Source of the DNA: CAYWNA01 sp964459305
GTDB lineage: Bacteria > Planctomycetota > Planctomycetia > Pirellulales > Pirellulaceae
Assembly (NCBI GenBank): GCA_964459305.1
Contig: CAYWNA010000104.1
Coordinates: 1-40,623, forward strand
DNA length: 40,623 bases
Reading direction: 5' to 3'
Part shown: positions 32,465 to 40,623 of the stretch, in pieces
How the letters are laid out: the number at the start of each line of letters is the position of its first letter
Position numbering within the stretch: position 1 is the stretch's first letter
The notes under the pieces: model-generated
The model's database searches: none
Seen by the model: only the letters and a program-made list of their open reading frames with translations
Told to the model about the DNA's origin: nothing
Program-made: the position numbers and the translations under genes

Positions 32465-33385
32465 CTACGGGCGAGGCAAGACGCCGGCGAATGCCTTGCG
32501 TAGCTCTTTCTCTCGCTTTCCGTTCCACCAGGACAGAAACTCGCTGTGCCGTTCGTCCAGATAGCTTTGCTCTTGGTTTAGCATTTCCTGCAGGTAGGCA
32601 TCTACTTGCTTACCGCTGGATTGTCCGATCCAGTTGCGAAGCGTGGCCCGCGCCGTTGCGTGGTCGTTGATTTCGCCCAGCTTATCCTGCAGTTCGCGAA
32701 TCATTGGGTACACGTCTGTGCGAAATCCGTCGGGGAATGCAGAGGCCAGCAGTTCCATGGCATAACGAAGTTTCTTACCCTGAATGCGAAACTCGTGCAG
32801 TGCCTTCACATCGGACAGGTCGGCTTCGGCAGCTCTGAAGAATTTGTCCAGCGTCGGTCGCATTCGCTGGGCTGCCCAGTCGCCGAATTGCACGTCGCGG
32901 GACGCGGCCGCCTTTCCTCGCAGCCGAACCCGATCCAGCAACTTGGCCGCGCGCCGTTTGAAGATACCGCTTTCGATCAATTGTTGGTACACATCGACAA
33001 TGGGCTGCTGAGTCTCTTCCCGGTGGGCGCCCACTTTCTCGATCAACTTGGCCGCACCACGGTTGTCCTTATCGGCCGCAAGTCGCAATGCGAACACATC
33101 GTCGTCGCGTGCGTCGTTGCTCGAGCGGCGGATCCACTGCAGCTGCTCTTTCATCCACCACCTGCGTCGCTTGGGGAGCAACTTCCGAAAAACGCTCAAC
33201 GCCGCCACGGCCCGCCGCGACCAGACCCGCATCTGATGCACGTACTCGATTTCTCTATCCAGCTTGTTTGCGGCCAATACCACGTAGTCTTGAACGGGTT
33301 CAAAACGCGACTGCAGACCGCGCACCGCCACATCCCGAATTAAGTCGTCCCCTGCAGATTCGAGCCATTTGGTGTACTTAACCAT
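32465..33385 (-). CDS. CHAD domain protein (polyphosphate-associated)
   Basis: A 306-residue all-helical protein. CHAD domains bind polyphosphate through basic and His-rich helices; two signature repeats are visible: YVHQMRVWSRRAVAALSVF and LHEFRIQGKKLRYAMELL, each with the conserved His and basic residues. Other basic stretches such as LPKRRRWWMKEQLQWIRRS fit an anionic polymer binder. No signal peptide is seen. The ATG at 33385 lies six bases after the stop codon of the polyphosphate kinase gene, so the two are co-transcribed, which strongly supports a polyphosphate role (localisation to granules, inferred). Confidence 0.92.
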   Translation of the reverse strand: MVKYTKWLESAGDDLIRDVAVRGLQSRFEPVQDYVVLAANKLDREIEYVHQMRVWSRRAVAALSVFRKLLPKRRRWWMKEQLQWIRRSSNDARDDDVFALRLAADKDNRGAAKLIEKVGAHREETQQPIVDVYQQLIESGIFKRRAAKLLDRVRLRGKAAASRDVQFGDWAAQRMRPTLDKFFRAAEADLSDVKALHEFRIQGKKLRYAMELLASAFPDGFRTDVYPMIRELQDKLGEINDHATARATLRNWIGQSSGKQVDAYLQEMLNQEQSYLDERHSEFLSWWNGKREKELRKAFAGVLPRP

Positions 33386-33391
33386 GCCCGT

Positions 33392-35506
33392 TCAGTCTTT
33401 CTCTTCGGCAGCTCGATGCGGTTCAAACACGGTACGCTGCGATTGTTCGAGCGTCTTCTCCGCTTCTCGCGCCAAATGGTACAAGTGTTGCTGATGGCGG
33501 TGCCGCTTGTCCCCACCGTCCACACACGGGCGATCGTAGCCGCCGCTGGCCAAGATGGTTCTGCCTTTCACGTTATCGCGAGCATAAGACTGCAGCATGG
33601 CGATCAACTGATCACGGCACGCCGGATCTCGGATTGGGACCAGCAGTTCCACGCGTTTGTCCAGATTGCGTGGCATCCAATCGGCACTGGAGATGAACAC
33701 CAAATTGTCGCCGCCGTGATGGAAGCAGACGATTCGGCTGTGTTCGAGGTATCGATCCAGAATGCTGACAACGCGGATATTATCGCTCAGATCCGGGACC
33801 CCCGGCTTCAAACAGCAGACACCGCGCACGTTCAGGTCGATTTGTACACCGGCCTGCGACGCCTTGTACAGGGCCTTGATGATTTTCGGACAGGCCAGCG
33901 AGTTCAGCTGGGCCATGACATGAGCCCGCTGCCCCTGCCGCCGGCGAACGACTTCGCTGTCGATCAATTCCAGCAGCTTGTCTCGCAGATCGAACGGTGC
34001 CGCGGCCAGCTTCCTGTATTGCTGCGGCTGGGAAAAGCCGGTGATGGCGTTGAAAAAGCTCGTGGCATCAGCGGCCAACTCTTCGTCGCACGTCAGGTAA
34101 CTGATGTCGCTGTATTGTTTGGCCGTGACTTCGTTGTAGTTGCCCGTGGCAAAGTGGACGTAACGTTGAATGCCGTGGGTCTCGCGCCGTATGATGACGC
34201 AAACCTTGGCATGTGTCTTCAGCCCTTTCACGCCGTAGACCACCTGGACGCCTTCCTGTTCCAAGTTCTTGGCCCATTCGATGTTCCGGGCTTCGTCGAA
34301 ACGAGCTTTCAACTCGACAAGTGCCGTGACCCGCTTGCCTAAACCCGAGGCGCGACGCAGCGCCGCGACGATTGGGCTGTTTCGGCTGGTGCGATAAAGA
34401 ATGATCTTGATGGCCAGAACATTGGGATCCTCAGCCGCCTCTTCGATCAGATGCACAACGGGTTCGAAACTCTCGTAGGGCAGCGATAGCATGATGTCCC
34501 TACGACGCATCACGTCGAACATGCTTTCCGTCAAATCGACGTCCGGCGACAGACGCGGCGGCCACGCCTTGTACTTCAGTTTGTCGAATCCGGCGATCCC
34601 CGTCAGCCGGAAAAAAGCGGACAGATCCAGCGGCCCGCGCGCCCGGTACACATCTTCGTCGCCGACCTCCAGCGCGGTACTGAGAAAGTCCAGCGACTGG
34701 GCACTGACGGTGTCGGACACTTCAAGACGAACGCAGGCACTTTCTTTGCGTTCGTCCAGCACCTGCTCCATCCCAGCCATCAGATCGGAGGCCAAATCCT
34801 CGCGCACGCTCATGTCGGCGTTGCGGGTGATCCGAAACGGCGCGACTTCCTGAACGGTTTCGCCCGGAAAAAACCGGTCGATGCATACACTCACCGCATC
34901 TTCCAGCAGGATATACTGGTAGCCCTCGTCGGCTGGCAACCGGAAGAAACGCGTGGGCTCGTTGCCGAACGGGATGATGCCAAACCGCTCGTCCGATGAA
35001 TCGGGCAGAGGATCCAACCGCACGCAGACATTCAGCGTCATGTTGATCAGCAGCGGAAACTCGTCGCCCGCCTGAACGGCCATCGGTGTATAGATGGTAA
35101 AGACTTCGCTTTCGAAGAGCTTTTCAACGACGGTTCGTTGGTGTTCGTTCAATTCGTCCGGCCTGATACGCCGGACGTCCGCTCCGGCCAGTCGCGGCTC
35201 CAACTCATCCAGTAGGCACGCATGCTGGTCCTCGATCATTCGGTGTGCCCGTTCGCTGATGGCGTCCAGTTGCTCGCTCGCCGTCATTCCCGCCGAATCG
35301 CGTTTGTAGCTGCCTCGCTTCCGCAGCATCTGCAATCCGCCAACGCGCACCATGAAGAACTCGTCGAGATTAGAACCGCTGATGGCCAGGAATTTTAGCC
35401 GCTCCAACAGCGGAATTCGCTCGTCGATGGCTTCGTCCAGGACGCGCTGGTTGAACTCCAGCCAACTGAGTTCGCGGTTGACGAATTTAGACTCTTTATC
35501 AGGCAT
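33392..35506 (-). CDS. ppk1: Polyphosphate kinase 1
   Basis: PPK1 reversibly polymerises the gamma-phosphate of ATP into polyphosphate. The 704-residue protein has the N-terminal domain start FVNRELSWLEFNQRVL, the catalytic stretch ALVELKARFDEARNIEWA, GVKGLKTHAKVCVI with the phospho-accepting His, and the second conserved block RYLEHSRIVCFHHGGDN followed by SSADWMPRNLDKRVEL. Length matches the family. The start at 35506 has GGAG seven bases upstream; an ATG six bases earlier and an upstream in-frame extension lack such a site. A 10-bp palindrome lies between the ppx stop and this ribosome binding site. It is the middle gene of ppx-ppk1-CHAD. Confidence 0.96.
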   Translation of the reverse strand: MPDKESKFVNRELSWLEFNQRVLDEAIDERIPLLERLKFLAISGSNLDEFFMVRVGGLQMLRKRGSYKRDSAGMTASEQLDAISERAHRMIEDQHACLLDELEPRLAGADVRRIRPDELNEHQRTVVEKLFESEVFTIYTPMAVQAGDEFPLLINMTLNVCVRLDPLPDSSDERFGIIPFGNEPTRFFRLPADEGYQYILLEDAVSVCIDRFFPGETVQEVAPFRITRNADMSVREDLASDLMAGMEQVLDERKESACVRLEVSDTVSAQSLDFLSTALEVGDEDVYRARGPLDLSAFFRLTGIAGFDKLKYKAWPPRLSPDVDLTESMFDVMRRRDIMLSLPYESFEPVVHLIEEAAEDPNVLAIKIILYRTSRNSPIVAALRRASGLGKRVTALVELKARFDEARNIEWAKNLEQEGVQVVYGVKGLKTHAKVCVIIRRETHGIQRYVHFATGNYNEVTAKQYSDISYLTCDEELAADATSFFNAITGFSQPQQYRKLAAAPFDLRDKLLELIDSEVVRRRQGQRAHVMAQLNSLACPKIIKALYKASQAGVQIDLNVRGVCCLKPGVPDLSDNIRVVSILDRYLEHSRIVCFHHGGDNLVFISSADWMPRNLDKRVELLVPIRDPACRDQLIAMLQSYARDNVKGRTILASGGYDRPCVDGGDKRHRHQQHLYHLAREAEKTLEQSQRTVFEPHRAAEEKD

Positions 35507-35517
35507 AGGCATTCTCC

Positions 35518-35544
35518 AGGAAAAGGTTCCGGACACCTTTTCCT
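35518..35544. repeat. REP-like palindrome next to the ppk1 ribosome binding site
   Basis: AGGAAAAGGT, loop TCCGGAC, ACCTTTTCCT is a perfect 10-bp stem. On the minus strand it sits between the ppx stop codon and the GGAG of ppk1, so it could affect translation of ppk1 or coupling between the two genes. The GTGTCCGGAACCTTTTCC form resembles REP repeats found in many genomes. Confidence 0.65.
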
Positions 35545-35546
35545 AC

Positions 35547-37169
35547 TTAGAACTCCGGCGCGTTGCGCAGCAGCACGGGCAGGCCGAAGATATCTTTGAA
35601 CAGGCCCCCTTTCTGGCGCATCGCAAGTTGCTCCAATGACAAGTCATCAGCGCTGGGAACCGAGATCACCAACCGTCCATCCTCCTGCGAACAAGTAATG
35701 TTTCTGATGCGTTGCGTGTTGGAACGGTCTAACGCATCGGCCACGCGGAGAATAGCGGCCATCTTGGCGACATTCGTGCGGCTTTCCCAGTCCAGCATGG
35801 CATAACCCTCGTGTGTCGGTTTGGGCGATGCACGCCGATGGTATCGTGCCGTCAGCGCCGTTAATTGCACGTCTTTCTTGCTCAACCCAAACAACTCGCC
35901 ATTTCGGATCAGGTACATCGAGTGTTTGTGGTGGCTTCGTGAGTTGACCGCATAGCCAACGTCGTGCAGCAGCGCGGCGACGTAGAGAATCACTTCAAAG
36001 CGCGAACCGAGTTTGTGTTCCTGCTGAAGTGCGTGGAATAGCGTTGCAGAGAGTTCCGCCACGTGGAGCGCGTGCGCTCCGTCAAACCGAAACCGGCGTC
36101 CCAGATCCAGGGCCGATCGAATGATCTGGTCGGCAAAGTCAGCCGTCCATGTCTGGTGAGACGCCATCTCCTTGATCAGTCCGTCCCGCAGATTGATGCT
36201 GGAGACAAGGATGTGATCCAACTCCAGCTTCTGGGCCAGTCTCCCGTAAGCCAACAACGCCGGTCCCGCGGCTTCCGCCTCGGTGAATGACAAATGATGC
36301 TTCTGGACGACTTCGTCCACGGAGAGTGCGAGAATCTGATCGGTGAGCTTGGTCAGGCTCGGAACCGGAATGTTGGCCAACGACCTGGAGTCCCAGTCCG
36401 GAGACAACTGCGTGGCGGCAAACCTGACGTCGCCTCCCAAGGCAATCATCTTCAAGGGGGCATCGTGAGGTACATGCTGGCGAACGTGGTCGACAATGCG
36501 CTGGATCTGTGCCTCCATGACGTTTCGCACTTTGCCGGTCGGGGCCTGATATGTTTCCATGGTCTTACGTAGTCGCAATGCCCCCAAGCGATGAGTATGG
36601 GCATATGCCACATTTCCACCATCCACCAGCAGAACCTCAGTACTGCCGCCGCCGACTTCGATGATCAACGCTTTGGCGTCGGCCAGTTCGGGCTGCGATT
36701 CCAGCAACGGTTTGACGCCGAGGTAGGTGACGCGGTTGACGCCGGCCTCGTCAAACGGTTCGACACGGAATCCCGTGGCGATGTAGATCCGCTTCAAGAA
36801 CGAGAGTCGATTCGCGGCTTCGCGTACGGCGCTGGTCGCCACCACGTGGATTTGAGATCTATGAGTGACGCCGTATTCGTTCAGCACCCGACGGTAGCTT
36901 TTGAGCACGCGCACGCACTCTTCGGTGGTTGACGACTCGATTGCGCCTCTTGTGAACGTATCTTTGCCAAGACTCACGCCCTGAGCCAAACGTTCCAGCG
37001 TACGGATTTCGCCGTTTGCGCTAATCTCCGCGATCGCCATGCGAATCGATGTCGCACCAATATCGACCACGGCCACTAGTTTCGGTTGTCGATGCGGGGA
37101 ACCGCCGGTTTCCGTCGATGTACTTCGCGCGTCTGACGTCATCACATTCGCTTGCTGAGGGCTTGCCAC
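35547..37169 (-). CDS. ppx: Exopolyphosphatase / GppA-type phosphatase with HD domain
   Basis: Degrades polyphosphate from its ends or hydrolyses pppGpp. The 540-residue protein has the ASKHA phosphatase half: VVDIGATSIRMAIAE, ATSAVREAANR, IIEVGGGSTEVLLV and IALGGDVRFAA. The C-terminal half is an HD domain, with AALLHDVGYAVNSRSHHKHS near residue 400, as in the long Ppx/GppA group. The first possible codon is GTG 37169; ATG 37142 is an alternative, and neither has a strong ribosome binding site, so the first nine residues are uncertain. It is the first gene of a ppx-ppk1-CHAD operon, 40 bases upstream of ppk1, and is divergent from phoU. Confidence 0.92.
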   Translation of the reverse strand: MASPQQANVMTSDARSTSTETGGSPHRQPKLVAVVDIGATSIRMAIAEISANGEIRTLERLAQGVSLGKDTFTRGAIESSTTEECVRVLKSYRRVLNEYGVTHRSQIHVVATSAVREAANRLSFLKRIYIATGFRVEPFDEAGVNRVTYLGVKPLLESQPELADAKALIIEVGGGSTEVLLVDGGNVAYAHTHRLGALRLRKTMETYQAPTGKVRNVMEAQIQRIVDHVRQHVPHDAPLKMIALGGDVRFAATQLSPDWDSRSLANIPVPSLTKLTDQILALSVDEVVQKHHLSFTEAEAAGPALLAYGRLAQKLELDHILVSSINLRDGLIKEMASHQTWTADFADQIIRSALDLGRRFRFDGAHALHVAELSATLFHALQQEHKLGSRFEVILYVAALLHDVGYAVNSRSHHKHSMYLIRNGELFGLSKKDVQLTALTARYHRRASPKPTHEGYAMLDWESRTNVAKMAAILRVADALDRSNTQRIRNITCSQEDGRLVISVPSADDLSLEQLAMRQKGGLFKDIFGLPVLLRNAPEF

Positions 37170-37588
37170 CCGCCGCTGATTCGAGTCGAAACAAGCTCCC
37201 CCTACTATTACGGGCAGTCAACAAGAAGCGCAACAGTTAAGCATACCGGCACGGCATGGCCCGTGCCAGTAAGCAGGCAAGAGATTCGCTTCGATTATAC
37301 AGTCCAGAATTCAGGTTATCACTGCTGGGAAAGCCGAATCATCAGGGCGGAGATCGCGCGGATGGTGGCAATCCAGTAGTCCTAAACGAGGGTCTTAGCA
37401 TAACCTCAACAATTAAAGCTACCAATCAAGAGCTACCGCAGCCAAGAAATGTGAAATCTTTGTGAATCGCGGCTGAGCGTTGATGACAAGCTGGCGTTTT
37501 CCTAATAAAAAGCATTGGGATCGACGGTTCTGGTCCTATTTGGCAGCGTGAGCGCATTTTGTGGGGCACGATAGGCGGAGACGATGCA
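37170..37588. other. 419-bp divergent promoter region, ppx / phoU
   Basis: No gene is supported. The region must hold the promoters of ppx (leftward) and phoU (rightward). It contains a 7-bp hairpin GGCACGG...CCGTGCC (37248-37267), typical of dispersed repeats, and a direct repeat TGTGAA at 37450 and 37461. No clear consensus promoter was found by eye. Confidence 0.5.
37450..37466 (+). promoter_or_regulatory. Possible Pho-box-like direct repeat
   Basis: TGTGAA occurs at 37450-37455 and 37461-37466, exactly 11 bp apart, the repeat period of known Pho boxes bound by PhoB/PhoP. It lies about 120 bases upstream of phoU. Only two half-sites are present and they are not the E. coli consensus, so the call is tentative. 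Confidence 0.3.
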
Positions 37589-38260
37589 ATGGAGAAACTA
37601 GAAGACGAACTGGCCGATCTGCAGAAACGGTTGAGCGAAATGGCCGATCTGGCCAGATCGATGGTCGTTCTGGCGACCGATGCGGTCAAGGATCGGACCA
37701 AGGACGTCTTCACCGAGATCGCGGACTCGGAAAAACGGCTCGACCAGATGCAGACGGACATCGACCAGGAGGTGATCCGGATGCTCACCGTGTACGGGCC
37801 TGTCGCGGGGGACCTTCGATACTTGCTGGTTACCACGCACGTAACCTCTCAGCTCGAGAGAATGGGCGATCAAGTGGTGAACGTCTGCCAGGCGCTGAAC
37901 CTGATGAGTTCCGAGCCAACGGGACACCCAACCCTGGCAAGACTCAATAAGATGGCCGATCTTGTGTGTGAAATGGTGGATAATGGCCTGGACGCCTTCT
38001 TCTCGAGAAACGAGGAAAAAGCGGTTGCAGTGCGACGTAACGATGACGTGATCGACGCGCTGAACGACGAGGTGTTTAGGGAGTTGCTCACCGAGGAAGT
38101 GCTTCGCGAAGTGCTGTCGGAGGCCACTGATATTGCAGATATTGTAGCTCAGATTCTGATCTCTAGCGGCATGGAACGAATTGCCGACCAGGCCAAGAAT
38201 ATCTGCAAACAGCTCATCTATCTGGTGAAGGGCCACGACGTGCGACACGTTCGACCGTAA
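37589..38260 (+). CDS. phoU: Phosphate-uptake regulator PhoU
   Basis: PhoU represses the Pho regulon and limits phosphate import through Pst when phosphate is plentiful. The 223-residue protein is all helical and contains both PhoU repeats with their metal-cluster motifs, TSQLERMGDQVVNVCQAL and ISSGMERIADQAKNICKQL, each with the E-x-x-x-D pattern intact. Length fits the family. The ATG at 37589 is chosen because GGAG lies eight bases upstream; an upstream in-frame GTG region extends the frame without a good site. No pst genes follow. The gene is divergent from the ppx-ppk1-CHAD operon, joining phosphate sensing and polyphosphate storage in one locus. Confidence 0.93.
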   Translation: MEKLEDELADLQKRLSEMADLARSMVVLATDAVKDRTKDVFTEIADSEKRLDQMQTDIDQEVIRMLTVYGPVAGDLRYLLVTTHVTSQLERMGDQVVNVCQALNLMSSEPTGHPTLARLNKMADLVCEMVDNGLDAFFSRNEEKAVAVRRNDDVIDALNDEVFRELLTEEVLREVLSEATDIADIVAQILISSGMERIADQAKNICKQLIYLVKGHDVRHVRP

Positions 38261-38370
38261 TAGCCTTCGCCGGCCAAGGGTCGGCGCGGACTTGACGTTG
38301 CGAGGCATGGTCGAGACGTCGTGCGAACCGGCTTACGCCATCGCCGACGTGTATGAGTGAGCCTGCCAGC

Positions 38371-38398
38371 TTCCCACCGCGTCATCTGCTTCTATAAT
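38371..38398 (+). promoter_or_regulatory. Probable promoter of trxB
   Basis: A perfect -10 hexamer TATAAT lies at 38393-38398, with a weak -35 (TTCCCA) 16 bases upstream. It lies about 55 bases before the trxB start codon and is on the same strand. Confidence 0.5.
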
Positions 38399-38452
38399 GA
38401 CGTGTCGTACTGAATTCGTTGAGAACGCGCACTGCGGAAAGGAACGAGAGAA

Positions 38453-39511
38453 GTGACTGAGAAAGTCGTCATCATCGGAAGTGGGCCGGCAGGTTGGTCT
38501 TCGGCGATTTATGCCGCGCGAGCGAACCTGGAGCCGTTGTTGTTCGAGGGCACGCCCAAACCGGAGATGATACCGCTGGGTCAATTGGCGTTTACGACGG
38601 AAGTCGAGAACTTTGCCGGTTTTCCGGCCGGTGACGTTCGCTCGTTTGTAGAGAGTGCCGTGGACAAGAACCGACATTGGAACCTTCCGCCTGTGCCCGC
38701 TGGCCACGAAAAGGACGGCCAGCCTCACTATGCGGTGCAGGGCGTCGAGTTAATGGAGCTCATGAAGCAGCAGGCGTTGAATTTCGGCACTCGCGTCGTC
38801 AGCGACGACATCGTTGACGTCGACGTCGACTCCCGTCCCCCGAAAGTGATTCCTGAGACCGGCGATCCAGTCGAAACCCATACCGTGATCGTCGCGACCG
38901 GAGCCCGGGCAAACTATTTGGGCCTGCCGTCAGAAGAGGCGTTCAAGAACCGTGGCGTCAGTGCTTGCGCTGTCTGCGACGGGGCGTTGCCGCGTTTCCG
39001 GAACGGACCAGTAGCGGTGATTGGCGGCGGCGACGCGGCCGTGGAGGAGGCCGTCTATTTGACCGCCTTTTCCCCGAAGGTCTATCTGGTCCATCGGCGC
39101 GATGAATTGCGTGCTTCGAAGGTTATGCAGCAACGGGCCTTCGACAATGAGAAACTCGAAATCCTTTGGAGCTACGTTGTCGACGAGGTATTGGGCAACG
39201 AAGAAGAGGGCGTCACCGGCATCCGGCTGCGGAGCACGAAGGACGATTCGACGAAAGAGTGGGATATCGCGGGGATGTTCGTGTCTGTCGGTCACACGCC
39301 GAATACGGCGTTCCTGAACGGAAAGCTGGGGATGAACGAGAAGGGCTACATCAAGTGGACGACGCCGTTTCGCACAAACACCAGTGCGGAGGGTGTCTTT
39401 GCAGCTGGTGACGTGGCCGACGACTACTATCGCCAGGCGATCACGTCCGCCGGGACCGGTTGCATGGCCGCGTTGGACGCCGAACGGTATTTGGCGGAAA
39501 AAGGCGTGTAG
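38453..39511 (+). CDS. trxB: Thioredoxin reductase
   Basis: Uses NADPH and FAD to reduce thioredoxin in the cytoplasm. The 352-residue protein has the FAD loop IIGSGPAGWSSAIYAAR, the redox-active pair C172-A-V-C175, the NADPH loop IGGGDAAVEEAVYL with the HRRDELRAS phosphate-binding block, and the C-terminal FAD contact GVFAAGDVADDYYRQAITSA. All catalytic residues are present. It is about 30 residues longer than E. coli TrxB because of an insertion at about 61-97 after NFAGFPAG. GTG at 38453 is the likely start with AAAGGA upstream. A 26-bp perfect inverted repeat follows the gene. Confidence 0.95.
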   Translation: MTEKVVIIGSGPAGWSSAIYAARANLEPLLFEGTPKPEMIPLGQLAFTTEVENFAGFPAGDVRSFVESAVDKNRHWNLPPVPAGHEKDGQPHYAVQGVELMELMKQQALNFGTRVVSDDIVDVDVDSRPPKVIPETGDPVETHTVIVATGARANYLGLPSEEAFKNRGVSACAVCDGALPRFRNGPVAVIGGGDAAVEEAVYLTAFSPKVYLVHRRDELRASKVMQQRAFDNEKLEILWSYVVDEVLGNEEEGVTGIRLRSTKDDSTKEWDIAGMFVSVGHTPNTAFLNGKLGMNEKGYIKWTTPFRTNTSAEGVFAAGDVADDYYRQAITSAGTGCMAALDAERYLAEKGV

Positions 39512-39532
39512 AACCCAGAACTTGGAGGCCAG

Positions 39533-39665
39533 GTAGGGTGGGCCAAGTCTTCGCGGCCCACCGGAAACCGCCCACCACACAATCAGACGAGCATCCGTCG
39601 CAAGACAAAGCCAGCCAGAATGGAGAGCCCATTGCGGTAGGCCGCGAAGACTTGGCCCACCCTAC
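39533..39665. repeat. 26-bp perfect inverted repeat element
   Basis: Positions 39533-39558 (starting GTAGGGTGGGCCAAGTCTTC) and 39640-39665 are exact reverse complements across an 81-bp centre that carries no ORF worth calling. A half-motif GGGCCACCCTACGA also occurs near 7237. It looks like a small palindromic or MITE-like element between trxB and the next gene; no target duplication was obvious. Confidence 0.8.
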
Positions 39666-39688
39666 GAATGCTGAATAAGGAGCCGGTT

Positions 39689-40623
39689 ATGTCCACTCAA
39701 TCGCGTCGTACGTTTCTGAAGGGCTCCGCGGCAGCCGCCGGCTTCGGCGCGTCGCTTGCCATTGCCGGCTCGAAGGCCGCTCGCGAGGTGTTCGGAGCCG
39801 AGAAGCCGCCTCGGTTCAAGTACTGCAAGTGCAACGAGACGTTTCGAGGCTGGCCTCAAGAGAAGATCTTCAAGTTCATTGCCGGGTGCGGCTATGGCGG
39901 TGTGGAGATTGCTCCGTTCACTTTGTGCGATTACGTTACGAACGTAGGCTCGAAAGATCGAGCAAAACTCCGCAAGCAGGCGGACGCAGCGAAAATACGA
40001 ATCGCGGGGTTACACTGGTTGCTCGCCAAAACCGAGGGATTGCATCTGACCAGCCCCGATCCAGAGGTGCGTCGCAAAACCACTGATTATCTCTGCGAGT
40101 TGGGCAAGTTCTGCAAGGACCTGGGCGGAAACGTTCTCGTATTCGGTTCGCCCAAGCAGCGAAACCTGTTGCCCGGGGTCAGCCGCGATCAAGGCATGCG
40201 GCATGCGGCCGAGGTGTTCCGCGCGGCAATGCCGACGCTGGAGAAATTGGATGTGATGCTGGCCCTGGAACCGCTCGGCACAGGGACCACCAATTTTATG
40301 ATCACGGCCGCCGATACGATCGAACTGGCCGAGATGGTCGATTCGCCGAAGTGCAAACTGCTATTGGACTGCAAGGCGATGAGCACCGAGCCGACGCCGA
40401 TACCGGAACTGATTCGCAGGCACGGATCGTGGCTGGTCCACTTCCACGCCAACGATGCCAATCGGCAGGGGCCAGGCATGGGCGAGGTGGATTTCGTGCC
40501 CATTTTCGAAGCCCTTCGCGACATTAACTACCGCGGATGGCTATCCGTCGAGGTATTCGACTATTCGCCCGGACCCGAGACGCTGGCTCGTGAGAGCATC
40601 CAGTACATGAAGAAAGTCGAAGC
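39689..40623 (+). CDS. Tat-exported sugar isomerase/epimerase-like protein, partial
   Basis: The gene runs off the right edge, so only the first 311 residues are seen and no stop codon is in the window. ATG at 39689 has AAGGAG six bases upstream. The N-terminus is a twin-arginine signal (SRRTFLKGSAAAAGFGASLA), then a TIM-barrel of the AP-endonuclease-2 / sugar phosphate isomerase-epimerase group: KFIAGCGYGGVEIAPFTLC, RIAGLHWLLAKTEG, LALEPLGTGTTNFM, KLLLDCKAMSTEP and VHFHANDANRQGPGMGEVDF, with a glutamate and His/Asp metal ligands (WLSVEVFDY near the end). Many planctomycetes have numerous such exported proteins; the substrate is unknown. Confidence 0.9.
   Translation, partial: MSTQSRRTFLKGSAAAAGFGASLAIAGSKAAREVFGAEKPPRFKYCKCNETFRGWPQEKIFKFIAGCGYGGVEIAPFTLCDYVTNVGSKDRAKLRKQADAAKIRIAGLHWLLAKTEGLHLTSPDPEVRRKTTDYLCELGKFCKDLGGNVLVFGSPKQRNLLPGVSRDQGMRHAAEVFRAAMPTLEKLDVMLALEPLGTGTTNFMITAADTIELAEMVDSPKCKLLLDCKAMSTEPTPIPELIRRHGSWLVHFHANDANRQGPGMGEVDFVPIFEALRDINYRGWLSVEVFDYSPGPETLARESIQYMKKVE

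Noticed and set aside
39460..39678. 72-codon ORF overlapping the end of trxB
   Set aside because: It is encoded by the trxB end and the inverted repeat; no independent support.

Overview
The window looks like a chromosome segment of a planctomycete, probably a member of the Pirellulales-like lineages. This is an inference from gene content: a secreted formylglycine-type sulfatase, a vWA / ExbB / ExbD / ExbD / TPR operon, a Tat-exported sugar isomerase-like protein, an HTH-receiver protein, GC-rich coding sequence, and palindromic repeats in most of the longer intergenic gaps. No rRNA, tRNA, CRISPR array or transposase gene was seen.

Layout. (1) 76-321, minus: a small exported protein, followed by a 736-bp gap with a long hairpin and an orphan intrinsic terminator. 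(2) 1058-17016, plus: a large chemotaxis and phosphorelay cluster. It holds two chemoreceptors, CheW, a 62-residue protein, CheR, a CheA of 1126 residues, CheC-like, CheD, a CheY-like receiver, a soluble hybrid kinase with three receivers, and a final single-domain receiver. No CheB is present. (3) 17017-17865: a repeat graveyard containing a 150-bp MITE with a clear 10-bp target duplication. (4) 17866-22376, plus: a tightly coupled glycan operon with a GT4-like transferase, a sulfotransferase-like protein, a methyltransferase and a fused transferase-methyltransferase-GT2 protein. (5) 22580-24049, minus: an exported sulfatase. (6) 24220-31036, plus: zinc-ribbon/vWA protein, exported protein, ExbB-like, two ExbD-like proteins and a large exported TPR protein, probably an envelope energy-transduction module. 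(7) 31630-32202, plus: an HTH-receiver protein followed by a strong terminator. (8) 32465-37169, minus: exopolyphosphatase-HD, polyphosphate kinase and CHAD protein, divergent from phoU at 37589. (9) 38453-39511, plus: thioredoxin reductase. (10) 39689 to the right edge: a Tat-signal sugar isomerase/epimerase-like gene cut by the window end.

How the parts fit. Receptors, CheW and CheA would form the sensory array; CheR would methylate the receptors, CheD would deamidate them, and the CheC-like protein would dephosphorylate a receiver. The hybrid kinase and extra receivers suggest that a second phosphorelay is coupled to the cluster. The glycan operon next to a sulfatase suggests synthesis and turnover of sulfated surface or environmental polysaccharide. 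Ppx, PPK1, CHAD and PhoU form a polyphosphate / phosphate homeostasis locus.

Most unusual observations: the long CheA linker appears to be built from translated copies of palindromic intergenic repeats, and the same CheA carries an HTH-like segment; a MITE interrupts a recognisable older palindrome; palindromic elements with the same outer arms carry different cores; and one gene fuses two glycosyltransferase domains around a methyltransferase domain. All family calls rest on motifs read by eye; no database search was run.
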